This document shows, one piece after another, positions 32,648-40,684 of a stretch of 64,000 nt of DNA. The first letter of the stretch is position 1, and every line of letters begins with the position of its first letter. Position numbers and translations under genes: made by a program. The notes beneath the pieces were generated by a model. That model was not told where the DNA came from, did no database searches, and saw only the letters and a program-made list of their open reading frames with translations. Source of the stretch: Streptomyces sannanensis (GTDB lineage Bacteria > Actinomycetota > Actinomycetes > Streptomycetales > Streptomycetaceae); contig NZ_BAAAYL010000001.1 of the NCBI RefSeq assembly GCF_039536205.1, forward strand, positions 1,178,001-1,242,000, in the 5' to 3' direction.

Positions 32648-33859
32648 TTACTGCCGCGCCGGGAAGCCCAGGCGGGCACGCAGGCCCGTACGTTCGTCCG
32701 CGGCCACCGACGCCGCGCCGTCCGTCACCGTCTCGTACACCGCGAGGATGTCCGCGCCCACCGTCGACCAGTCGAAACGGCGCACATGCGCGCTGCCCCG
32801 CTCCCGCAGCTCCGCCCGGCGTTCCGGGTCGCCGAGAAGCCTGACCGCCGCCGCGGCCAGCGCGTCCGCGTCCTCGTTGGCGAAGAGCTCGCCCGCCGCG
32901 CCCTGGTCAAGGACCTGCGCGAACGCGTCCAGATCGCTGGCGAGCACCGGCGCACCCGCCGACATCGCCTCGACGAGGATGATGCCGAAACTCTCGCCAC
33001 CCGTATTGGGCGCCACGTACACGTCGACACTGCGCAGCAGCCGCGCCTTGTCCTCGTCGCTCACCATGCCGAGGAACTCGACCCGCTTGCGCATCTCCGC
33101 GGGCAGCGAGGCGACCGCCTCCTCCTCGTCACCCCGCCCCGCGACCAGCAGACGGGTGTCGGGGTACGCCGCAAGGATCTTCGGGAAGGCCCGCATCAGC
33201 ACCGGCAGCCCCTTGCGGGGCTCGTCGATACGGCCGATGAAGCCGAGCGTGCCGCCCGCCCGTCCCCCGCCACCACCTTCAACCGAGCTTCGCGCCCCTT
33301 CCGATTGCCACTCGGCCTTCGGCTCGGCGTCCGCGAAGAAGCCGACGTCGACGCCGTTGGGAATGACGACCGCGTCACCGCCGAGATGCTCGACGAGCGT
33401 GCGCCGGGCGTACTCGCTCACCGCGATACGGGCGCTGATCTTCTCGAGCGCAGGCTGCAGGATCGGATACGCCGCGATCATGGCCCGGGACCGCGGGTTC
33501 GACGTGTGGAAGGTGGCCACGATCGGCCCCTGCGCCGCCCAGCACGCGAGCAGGCCGAGCGAGGGCGAGGCCGGCTCGTGGATGTGGATCACGTCGAACG
33601 TGCCGTCGTGCAGCCAGCGCCGTACCCGCGCGGCGGACAGGAAACCGAAGTTCAGCCGCGCCACCGAACCGTTGTACGGCACCGGCACGGCCCTGCCGGC
33701 CGACACGACGTACGGCGGCAGCGGCGTCTCGTCGTCGGCCGGGGCCAGCACGGACACCTCGTGTCCGAGCCGGATCAGATGTTCGGCGAGGTCACGGATG
33801 TGGAACTGGACACCGCCGGGCACATCCCACGAATAAGGGCATACGATGCCGATCTTCAC
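32648..33859 (-). CDS. pimA: Phosphatidylinositol alpha-mannosyltransferase PimA-like, with an in-frame repeat insert
   Basis: The 403-residue GT4 glycosyltransferase adds the first mannose to phosphatidylinositol at the inner membrane face. Motifs: CPYSWDVPGGVQFHIRDLA, HIHEPASPSLGLLA, FHTSNPRSR, NGVDVGFFADAEP, FIGRIDEPRKGLPVL and the E-x7-E region GGESFGIILVEAMSAG. A Ser/Gly/Arg-rich insert of about 16 residues (SEGARSSVEGGGGGRA, near 205-220) sits in the linker between the two Rossmann domains and is encoded by an interspersed repeat. GTG start at 33859 overlaps the upstream stop (GTGA). Confidence 0.92.
   Translation of the reverse strand: MKIGIVCPYSWDVPGGVQFHIRDLAEHLIRLGHEVSVLAPADDETPLPPYVVSAGRAVPVPYNGSVARLNFGFLSAARVRRWLHDGTFDVIHIHEPASPSLGLLACWAAQGPIVATFHTSNPRSRAMIAAYPILQPALEKISARIAVSEYARRTLVEHLGGDAVVIPNGVDVGFFADAEPKAEWQSEGARSSVEGGGGGRAGGTLGFIGRIDEPRKGLPVLMRAFPKILAAYPDTRLLVAGRGDEEEAVASLPAEMRKRVEFLGMVSDEDKARLLRSVDVYVAPNTGGESFGIILVEAMSAGAPVLASDLDAFAQVLDQGAAGELFANEDADALAAAAVRLLGDPERRAELRERGSAHVRRFDWSTVGADILAVYETVTDGAASVAADERTGLRARLGFPARQ
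33253..33303 (+). repeat. Interspersed repeat inserted in frame in pimA
   Basis: The plus strand reads CCCGCCCGTCCCCCGCCACC, ACCTTCAACCGAGCTTCGCG, CC. This matches the minus-strand block in aroB (3568-3610) with few changes. Both genes lie on the minus strand, so the two copies sit in opposite orientation relative to their host genes, yet both keep an open frame. Confidence 0.7.
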
Positions 33860-34761
33860 GGCTGCCGCTCCTCGAGGTCGGCGAGCCAGAGCCGCTGCAG
33901 CATGTGCCAGTCCTCCGGATGATCGGCGATGCCGGCGGCGTACACGTCCGCCAGCGCCTGCGTCATCACAGACGCCCTTTCGGCCCGGGTACCTGTCTCG
34001 GGCACCTCGACCGGCGGATGGATCTGCCCCCGCATGACCGGTGTGCCGTCGTACCACAGCGTCGCCGGCAGCAACAGCGCCCCGGTCTGCTGGGCGAGCA
34101 TCGCCGGACCGGCGGGCATCCGCGTGGTGTCGCCGAAGAACTTCACCTCGACACCGGACGCGGACAGATCACGGTCGGCGACGAGGCAGACCAGACCGCC
34201 CGCCCGCAGCCGCCGCGCGAGGGTGCCGAAGGCGCCGGCACCGACATGCGGGAGCACCTCCATGCCCAGACCCTCGCGATACGCGACGAACCGGTCGTAC
34301 AGGGTCTCCGGCTTCAGCCGCTCGGCGACCGTGGTGAAGGGCACGTTCAGCTTGGTGGTGACCCAGGCGCCCGCCAGGTCGTAATTGGCCATGTGCGGCA
34401 GCGCCAGGACAACACCCCGGCCGGCCGCGAGGCCCTCGGTGAGGTAGTCGATGCCCTTCGGATCGAAGCCGTTCCTGATCCGGTCCGCGCTCCAGGCCGG
34501 CAGCCGGAAGGACTCCATCCAGTACCGCATGTACGAGCGCATGCCGGCCCGCGAGAGAGCGGCGAGGCGCTCCGGCCCGGCATCGGGCACCACCCGGGCA
34601 AGGTTGGACTCCAGCCGCAGCACACCCCGGCCCCGCCGCTTCCACACCTGGTCCGCGATGGTGCGCCCCAGTGCGGCAGCCGCCGGCTCGGGCAGCTTCT
34701 TGACCGTGCTCCAGCCCAGCCCGTACAGCGCGTCGGTCAGCCGCTCCTTCGCACCGCTCAT
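33856..34761 (-). CDS. Phosphatidylinositol mannoside acyltransferase (LpxL/HtrB-like)
   Basis: The 301-residue protein has the HxxxxD-type acyltransferase features of the lysophospholipid/lipid A acyltransferase family: LALPHMANYDLAGAW (catalytic His and downstream Asp), LVCLVADRDLSASGVEVKFFGD and GPAMLAQQTGALLLPATLW. In mycobacteria the homologue acylates the mannose of PIM. ATGA overlap with pgsA and GTGA overlap with pimA make a three-gene lipid operon. Confidence 0.88.
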   Translation of the reverse strand: MSGAKERLTDALYGLGWSTVKKLPEPAAAALGRTIADQVWKRRGRGVLRLESNLARVVPDAGPERLAALSRAGMRSYMRYWMESFRLPAWSADRIRNGFDPKGIDYLTEGLAAGRGVVLALPHMANYDLAGAWVTTKLNVPFTTVAERLKPETLYDRFVAYREGLGMEVLPHVGAGAFGTLARRLRAGGLVCLVADRDLSASGVEVKFFGDTTRMPAGPAMLAQQTGALLLPATLWYDGTPVMRGQIHPPVEVPETGTRAERASVMTQALADVYAAGIADHPEDWHMLQRLWLADLEERQP

Positions 34762-35432
34762 GAGGCCGCCTCACTCCCCTGCGCGGCCGACCCGGACGCG
34801 GCCGCGTCGGCCTCCGCCGCCTCACGGCGAACGGTCACCACACGCTGACCCAGTGTGATCAGACTGCCGACGGCGACGATCCACAGCGCGATGGGAAGCA
34901 GGATGTCAATACCGGGCACACCGAACGCATGCAGCCCCGCAAGACCCGCCGCGACCAGCGAGACCACCAATCGCTCGGCCCGCTCCACCAGACCGTTGAC
35001 CGCCACCGGAAGCCCGATCGACTCACCACGCGCCTTCGTGTACGACACCACCTGGCCGCTCGCCAGACAGAAGATCGACACCGCGCACAGCAGCTCGTTG
35101 TCGCCCACGCCCGCGTACCACAGCGCGAAACCACCGAAGATCGCCGCGTCCGCGACCCGGTCGAGCGTCGAGTCCAGGAAGGCACCCCAGCGACTGGAGA
35201 TCCCCGCCTGCCGCGCCATATTGCCGTCGACCAGATCGGAGAAGACGAAGAGCGTGATGACGACGGTGCCCCAGAAGAAGTCACCCCGGGGAAAGAAGAC
35301 CAGCGCACCCGCCACCACTCCAGCGGTACCCACAAGGGTCACCGCATCCGGGCTCACCCCCAGACGGAGCAACAGAGCGGCAAACGGTGTGAGGACACGC
35401 GTGAAGAATGCACGCGCGTACTTGTTCAGCAT
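34758..35432 (-). CDS. pgsA: CDP-alcohol phosphatidyltransferase (phosphatidylinositol phosphate synthase)
   Basis: The 224-residue integral membrane protein has the CDP-alcohol motif DLVDGNMARQAGISSRWGAF followed by LDSTLDRVAD (D-G-x2-A-R-x8-G-x3-D-x3-D). It has about six transmembrane helices. The operon context with PIM genes points to synthesis of phosphatidylinositol phosphate from CDP-diacylglycerol and inositol phosphate rather than phosphatidylglycerophosphate. First gene of the operon. Confidence 0.9.
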   Translation of the reverse strand: MLNKYARAFFTRVLTPFAALLLRLGVSPDAVTLVGTAGVVAGALVFFPRGDFFWGTVVITLFVFSDLVDGNMARQAGISSRWGAFLDSTLDRVADAAIFGGFALWYAGVGDNELLCAVSIFCLASGQVVSYTKARGESIGLPVAVNGLVERAERLVVSLVAAGLAGLHAFGVPGIDILLPIALWIVAVGSLITLGQRVVTVRREAAEADAAASGSAAQGSEAAS

Positions 35433-35643
35433 GGCCTTCCCGAGGGTCGGTGCGCCGAGCGGCCCCTATGGCTGCCGGCGGGCCCATCGTAGTCACGACC
35501 GCCACGACGCAGTGCCGGTCCCCCGACGCTCGCGGGATGGCGTACGACGTATGGACGCACCGTGACGGGAGTGGAAAGCTCAGAGGACCGCGGGCTCCAC
35601 TCGAGCATCCACCGGCCCACGTCCGGAGGAACCCCGGTGGCCG

Positions 35644-35861
35644 CTAGGTCCTGTCCGGTTGATCAGGCCGGATCAGCGAGCGCCCGCCGCAGAGCGGCTG
35701 GTGTCCCGGTGGTGCCGTGCATCGCAAGGCGGAGAAGGGAGTCCATGCGGTGGGGGCACCTCCCAGCGGCAGCGCTGGGGGACATCGGCGACCGACGACA
35801 ACGCAGCGAGGCACGGTGCCGGACGCCGCGAGCCCGGCATGATCGGCCGGACAGGACCTAG
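35644..35861. mobile_element. CTAG-bordered miniature inverted-repeat element (MITE), 210-bp core
   Basis: CTAG occurs at both borders (35644-35647 and 35858-35861). Just inside are inverted ends GTCCTGTCCGGTTGATC and, reversed, GTCCTGTCCGGCCGATC (15 of 17 match). There is no open transposase gene. The interior shares ATCGCAAGGCGGAG and CGACGACAACGC-type blocks with the element at 60252, and it carries a nested copy (35751-35782) of the palindromic repeat found in aroB. It fills most of the 476-bp gap between pgsA and the EF-G-like gene and ends 48 bp before that gene's start. Confidence 0.75.
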
Positions 35862-35908
35862 GTCCGCGCGCTCTCTCCTCACCGTGCAAGAAACCGGGAG
35901 GCAAGGTC

Positions 35909-38119
35909 ATGGGCGACAAGGCGAACACGAACCCCGGGGCCGCCGGCAGTGCAACAACGGCCGACCACCCCTCGTCCATACGGAACGTGGTGCTGGTCGG
36001 CCACACGGGATCCGGCAAAACCACACTGGTCGAAGCCCTCGCACTCACCGCCGGTGCCGTGAACCGCGCCGGCCGCGTCGAGGACGGCACCACCGTCTCC
36101 GACTACGACGAGATCGAACACCGCCAGGAACGGTCCGTACAACTGTCCCTCGTCCCCGTCGAATGGAACGGCTGCAAGATCAATCTGCTGGACACCCCCG
36201 GCTACGCCGACTTCGTCGGCGAACTACGGGCCGGCCTGCGCGCCGCGGACGCCGCCCTCTTCATCGTCTCGGCCGCCGAGGGCGCCGAAGGCATCACCGG
36301 CGCCACCCGCGTGGTCTGGGACGAATGCGAAGCGGTCGGAATGCCCCGCGCCATCGTCATCACGCATCTGGAAGCCGCCAGGGCAGGCTTCGAAGAAATG
36401 ACCCGGGTCTGCGCCGAGACCTTCGGCGGCGACGACCCCGACGCCGTACTCCCCCTGTACCTGCCCCTGCACGGCCCCACCGGACCCGACGGACACGCAC
36501 CCGTCACCGGACTGATGGGCCTGCTCACCCAGCGGGTCTTCGACTACTCCTCCGGCGAACGCAGCGAATCCGCACCCAACGGCGAACAGACACCACTCGT
36601 CGCGGAGGCCCGAGACCGGCTCATCGAGGGAATCATCGCCGAGAGCGAGGACGAAACCCTCATGGACCGCTACCTCGGCGGAGAGGACATCGACCTCAAG
36701 ACCCTCGTCGAGGACCTCGAGCGCGCCGTCGCCCGCGGCACCTTCCACCCCGTACTCGCCGCCGCACCCGCCGCCGAAGGCGCCCGCCAGGGCATCGGCA
36801 CCGTGGAACTGCTGGAACTCGTCACCGGCGGCTTCCCCACCCCCCTGGAACGCGAGGCACCGGCCGTCACCACCCCTCAGGGCCGGACCCGCCCCGCCGT
36901 CTCCTGCGACCCCGAAGGCCCGCTCGCAGCAGAGGTCATCAAAACCTCCTCCGACCCGTATGTCGGCCGCGTCAGCCTCGTACGAGTCTTCTCCGGCACC
37001 CTGCGCCCCGACGAGATCGTGCACCTCTCGGGGCACGGCCTGGAGGACCGCGGCCACGAGGACCACGACGTCGACGAACGCATCGGCGCACTCACCTCCC
37101 CCTTCGGCAAACAGCAGCGCACCCTCAACCGCTGCATCGCCGGAGACATCGCCTGCGTGGCCAAACTCGTCCGCGCCGAGACCGGCGACACCATTTCCGC
37201 CAAGGACGACCCGCTGCTGATGGCCCCCTGGGACATGCCCGACCCACTGCTGCCCCTCGCCATCCGGGCACACAGCAAGGCCGACGAGGACAAGCTCTCC
37301 CACAGCCTCGCTCGGCTCGTCGCCGAGGACCCGACCATGCGGCTCGAACAGAACCCCGACACCCACCAGCTGGTGCTGTGGTGCCTGGGGGAGGCCCACA
37401 AGGATGTCGCCCTCGAACGGCTGCGCACCCGCTACGGCGTCCAGGTCGACGTCATCCCGCACAAGGTGTCCCTGCGCGAGACCTTCGGCGACAGGTCCGC
37501 CGGCCGCGGCCGGCACGTCAAGCAGTCCGGCGGCCACGGCCAGTACGCCATCTGCGAGATCGCGGTCGAGCCGCTGCCGGCCGGCTCCGGCATCGAATTC
37601 GTCGACAAGGTCGTCGGCGGCGCCGTCCCCCGCCAGTTCATCCCGTCCGTCGAGAAAGGCGTCCGAGCCCAGGCCGCACGCGGAGTCGCGGCCGGCCACC
37701 CGCTCGTGGACGTACGCATCACCCTGCTCGACGGCAAGGCCCACTCGGTGGACTCCTCCGACGCCGCCTTCCAGACCGCGGGCGCCCTCGCCCTGCGCGA
37801 GGCCGCCTCCGAAGCGAAGATCCACCTGCTGGAACCGGTCGCCGAAATCCAGGTACTCGTCTCCGACGAATACGTCGGCGCGGTCATGAGCGACCTCTCT
37901 GGCCGCCGCGGCCGTGTCCAGGGCACCGAACAGGCAGGCCCGGGACGCTCACTCGTCCGCGCCGAAGTACCCGAGATCGAAATCGGCCGGTACGCCCTCG
38001 ACCTGCGCTCCCTCTCCCACGGCACCGGCCGCTTCAGCCGCACCTACGTACGGCACGAACCGATGCCGCCCCAGCTGGCCGACAAGGTCCGCGAGGAACA
38101 GGAAAAGGCCACCGGCTGA
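35909..38119 (+). CDS. Elongation factor G-like GTPase (EF-G2 type)
   Basis: The 736-residue translational GTPase has G1 GHTGSGKTT, G3 DTPGYADF and the later EF-G domains (GRHVKQSGGHGQYA in domain IV, LSGRRGRVQGTEQ in domain V). The guanine-specificity G4 motif, normally NKxD, reads THLE (AIVITHLEAARAGFEE), and the region after switch I is short. These proteins are paralogues of FusA with unclear function. ATG 35909 has GGGAGG upstream. A miniature element ends 48 bp before the start, so the promoter may lie in or beyond it. Confidence 0.9.
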   Translation: MGDKANTNPGAAGSATTADHPSSIRNVVLVGHTGSGKTTLVEALALTAGAVNRAGRVEDGTTVSDYDEIEHRQERSVQLSLVPVEWNGCKINLLDTPGYADFVGELRAGLRAADAALFIVSAAEGAEGITGATRVVWDECEAVGMPRAIVITHLEAARAGFEEMTRVCAETFGGDDPDAVLPLYLPLHGPTGPDGHAPVTGLMGLLTQRVFDYSSGERSESAPNGEQTPLVAEARDRLIEGIIAESEDETLMDRYLGGEDIDLKTLVEDLERAVARGTFHPVLAAAPAAEGARQGIGTVELLELVTGGFPTPLEREAPAVTTPQGRTRPAVSCDPEGPLAAEVIKTSSDPYVGRVSLVRVFSGTLRPDEIVHLSGHGLEDRGHEDHDVDERIGALTSPFGKQQRTLNRCIAGDIACVAKLVRAETGDTISAKDDPLLMAPWDMPDPLLPLAIRAHSKADEDKLSHSLARLVAEDPTMRLEQNPDTHQLVLWCLGEAHKDVALERLRTRYGVQVDVIPHKVSLRETFGDRSAGRGRHVKQSGGHGQYAICEIAVEPLPAGSGIEFVDKVVGGAVPRQFIPSVEKGVRAQAARGVAAGHPLVDVRITLLDGKAHSVDSSDAAFQTAGALALREAASEAKIHLLEPVAEIQVLVSDEYVGAVMSDLSGRRGRVQGTEQAGPGRSLVRAEVPEIEIGRYALDLRSLSHGTGRFSRTYVRHEPMPPQLADKVREEQEKATG

Positions 38120-38305
38120 ACCCGGTCGCCACAGCCGCCCGCCCGGACCGACCGCGGCGGGCGGCAGTTCCACCTGCACGCTTTTCGCTGTCCGTGACGG
38201 ATGTGTACCACCCCGGATACGCTGTAGGACCAGCTCAGCATGTGTGCCGAGCACGGCAGTTGGGAAAAGGCCGCAACAGTGGTTGATGCGGCGATGGGGG
38301 CGGCA

Positions 38306-39961
38306 GTGGCGGACGACGTATTCGACTTCTCACCCGGGGCACAGATCCCCCTCCAGGGCTCGGCGGGACAGACCGCGGCGACGCATGCCCTCGCCTCTGC
38401 GGCATACCGCGACAGCAGCGCCGAGGAACTCCTCAAGGCCAACAGCGACTGGCACGAGTCGAAGTTCAAGGAGGGCAGACTCTCCCTCTTCGAGCCCAAC
38501 CTCGGCGAAGCCTTCTCACGGGCCGTCCAGCAGCGCATGCTCGGCGGCTCCCGCAAGGCACTCATCCAGTCCTTCGGCACGGAACCCCAGACCGTCGTCG
38601 AACACTGCCTGGCCGCCTCCCGGATCCGCAAGGAACGCGACCGGAAACTCACCCTGATCATGGTCCTGTGCGGACTGCTCTTCCTCCCCGGACTGCTGCT
38701 CTGGCTCGGCCTCTTCCAGCTGCGCCGCACCCTGGCAGGCTCCGCCGACAAACGAGCCGGAGCCCTGGGCACCGCACTGCTCGTCGGCGTCGGCATCATC
38801 GCCCTGATCTTCCTGATCAGGCTGCCCTTCACCGGCTTCCTGAGCATCTACCTGCGCGCCATGATCATCGCCCCGGTGATCGGCTGGTACTGGGCCAAGC
38901 AGGTCTGCGAGAACACCGCCAAGAACCTCCGCGCCGCCTGGGACGGCCTGCTGGCGGGCGGCGGCATCGGCGCCAAGATCCCCGAAGCCGTACCCCGCAA
39001 CCCCAACGAGACCGCCGCCGAAGCCCTGCGCCAGAACCTCGCCAAGCTCACCGCCGAACAGCAGAGCAACACCGTCTTCTACGCAGGCCCCAAGGGAATA
39101 CTCGGCATGGGCACCCGCTGGGGCAGCTGGCAGATGGCCGAGGAACTCGTACCGGCCCGGCCCGGTACCGAAATCCACCCCTTCCGCAGCTGGGACGTCA
39201 TACGAGCCATCCACGACCGACTGCGCCTGCTCGAACGCGGACCGCTCCACACCGGCGGCTTCCCCACCCCCCACATCAAGCACTGGATCGTGGCCCCCGT
39301 CGGCGAAGGCGCCACCGAAGTCTCCCGCCCCACCGGCGAAGACGTCGAAAGCTTCCAGGTCAGGCCCCACGAAATCCAGCGCATCTGCAACGAGCAGCAG
39401 TTCGGCAGCGGCAACCGCCACTACCTGGGGATCCAGTTCACCCTCTGGGACGGACAGCTCGTGATCACCATGCTGATCACCGTCACCGTCCTCCACGAAA
39501 CCCTGCGCATCGAAGTCACCGGACACGCCCTCGGACCGGTGCACTCCCTCTTCACCACCAAGCCCAAGCCCAAGACCAAGGAAGTCGACAAGACCATCAA
39601 GTTCTGGGAGAAGAAGGAAATCCCCCTCCCCCTCGTCGACGCCCCCGAAGTCGTACGCCTCGCCGTGCGCGCCCCCCTGACCTTGTACCCGCCGCTCCTC
39701 GACTACCTCGGCGGCAAGATCGTCCTTCCCGAACCCTTCGGCCTCCGCCACGCCTGGGCCGACAAGCCCTGGCGCCACCGCTTCATGGCCGACGACGCGA
39801 TGCGCGCCGCCACGCCCGTCCTGCGCACGGCCCACGCGGCGGCCCTGAAGGTCCTCGAGGACCATGGTGTCAGCACCGAGAACTTCGGCAACCGCGCCGG
39901 CTTCCTCAGCGGCCAGATCCAGGACCCGGCGCCGAAGAAGGCCGACGTCTACGACGCGTGA
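38306..39961 (+). CDS. Large membrane protein of unknown function
   Basis: I place the start at GTG 38306 (VADDVFDFSPG, five bases after GGGGG), giving 551 residues; in-frame starts at 38240, 38279 and 38294 are possible. Two or three hydrophobic segments occur in the first half (LIMVLCGLLFLPGLLLWLGLF, LLVGVGIIALIFLIRLPFTGF, IIAPVIGWYWA). A long soluble region follows with no motif I recognise (for example FYAGPKGILGMGTRWGSWQMAEELVPA and LYPPLLDYLGGKIVLPEPFGLRHAW). It reads like a conserved actinobacterial protein and converges with the HIT gene. No function is proposed. Confidence 0.75.
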   Translation: MADDVFDFSPGAQIPLQGSAGQTAATHALASAAYRDSSAEELLKANSDWHESKFKEGRLSLFEPNLGEAFSRAVQQRMLGGSRKALIQSFGTEPQTVVEHCLAASRIRKERDRKLTLIMVLCGLLFLPGLLLWLGLFQLRRTLAGSADKRAGALGTALLVGVGIIALIFLIRLPFTGFLSIYLRAMIIAPVIGWYWAKQVCENTAKNLRAAWDGLLAGGGIGAKIPEAVPRNPNETAAEALRQNLAKLTAEQQSNTVFYAGPKGILGMGTRWGSWQMAEELVPARPGTEIHPFRSWDVIRAIHDRLRLLERGPLHTGGFPTPHIKHWIVAPVGEGATEVSRPTGEDVESFQVRPHEIQRICNEQQFGSGNRHYLGIQFTLWDGQLVITMLITVTVLHETLRIEVTGHALGPVHSLFTTKPKPKTKEVDKTIKFWEKKEIPLPLVDAPEVVRLAVRAPLTLYPPLLDYLGGKIVLPEPFGLRHAWADKPWRHRFMADDAMRAATPVLRTAHAAALKVLEDHGVSTENFGNRAGFLSGQIQDPAPKKADVYDA

Positions 39962-39974
39962 GAGGTCGCTCTGC

Positions 39975-40535
39975 TCAGTCCATGGGCCAGGCCTGGGCGA
40001 GCATGGCGCGGGTGTCGGCGAGCAGTTGCGGCAAGACTTTGGTGTGGCCAATGACAGGCATGAAATTCGTGTCCCCACCCCAGCGGGGCACGATGTGCTG
40101 GTGCAGGTGCGCGGCGATACCGGCGCCTGCGGCCGCGCCCTGGTTCAAGCCGATATTGAAACCGTGCGCACCGGACGCAGTACGGAGGGCGACCATGGCG
40201 CGCTTGGTGAGGTCGGCGAGCTCGGCCGTCTCGGCAGCGTCGAGGTCCGTGTAGTCGGCCACGTGCCGGAACGGGACGATCATGAGGTGCCCGCCGTTGT
40301 AGGGGTACAGATTCAGCACCGCGTACACGCTCTTGCCCCGTGCGACGATCAGCCCGTCCTCATCGGACTTTGCGGGGATGAAGCAGAAGGGACACCCGTC
40401 CCCGGCCTCCGGGCCGGTCGGCTTGTTCTCACCCTGGATGTACGCCATCCGATGGGGCGTCCACAGCCGCTGGAACGCGTCCTGGACCCCGACCCCGATC
40501 TGCTGCTCCGGCTCAGTCGTCATGTTGTGCAGCAT
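39975..40535 (-). CDS. HIT-domain hydrolase/phosphorylase (diadenosine tetraphosphate type)
   Basis: The 186-residue protein has the histidine triad HLHQHIVPRW preceded by NQGAAAGAGIAA, plus GCPFCFIPAKSDEDGL with a CxxC metal pair and YPYNGGHLMIVPFRHV. This subgroup is usually called AP-4-A phosphorylase in actinobacteria; the exact nucleotide substrate is not known here. The start is ATG 40535; ATG 40523 is an alternative. It lies downstream of thrS on the same strand. Confidence 0.9.
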   Translation of the reverse strand: MLHNMTTEPEQQIGVGVQDAFQRLWTPHRMAYIQGENKPTGPEAGDGCPFCFIPAKSDEDGLIVARGKSVYAVLNLYPYNGGHLMIVPFRHVADYTDLDAAETAELADLTKRAMVALRTASGAHGFNIGLNQGAAAGAGIAAHLHQHIVPRWGGDTNFMPVIGHTKVLPQLLADTRAMLAQAWPMD

Positions 40536-40562
40536 ATGGCTTCACCCGTACGGACGCGGAAA

Positions 40563-40597
40563 AGGCCCCCGGGAAGCGGATCGCTTCTCGGGGGCCT
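40563..40597 (-). terminator. Terminator between thrS and the HIT gene
   Basis: AGGCCCCCGGGAAGCG and CGCTTCTCGGGGGCCT pair over 16 positions (one G-U) with a three-base loop. It lies about 90 bp after the thrS stop and just before the HIT gene. Confidence 0.85.
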
Positions 40598-40684
40598 ATC
40601 CCCGCGGATGCGGGGTGCAACACCGTCCAGCTCGACTTCACACTGCCGGAGCGCGGACCATCCCCACGTAGGCGGGGACCGCGT
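40590..40684 (-). CRISPR. Possible two-repeat CRISPR remnant (type I-E-like repeats)
   Basis: On the minus strand GGTCCCCGCCTACGTGGGGA TGGTCC (about 40655-40680) and ACCCCGCATCCGCGGGGATA GGCCC (about 40592-40616) align with 18 of 25 identities. Their cores are exactly 62 bp apart, which fits a 29-bp repeat plus a 33-bp spacer. Both have the hairpin and GGGGAT-x-G ending I know from type I-E repeats of actinobacteria. No cas gene is in the window and the first copy touches a terminator, so this may be a fossil or chance. Confidence 0.3.

Noticed and set aside
35659..38286. Plus-strand open frame of 875 codons overlapping the EF-G-like gene
   Set aside because: Extremely Arg/Pro-rich and out of frame with the clear GTPase; an artefact of high GC.
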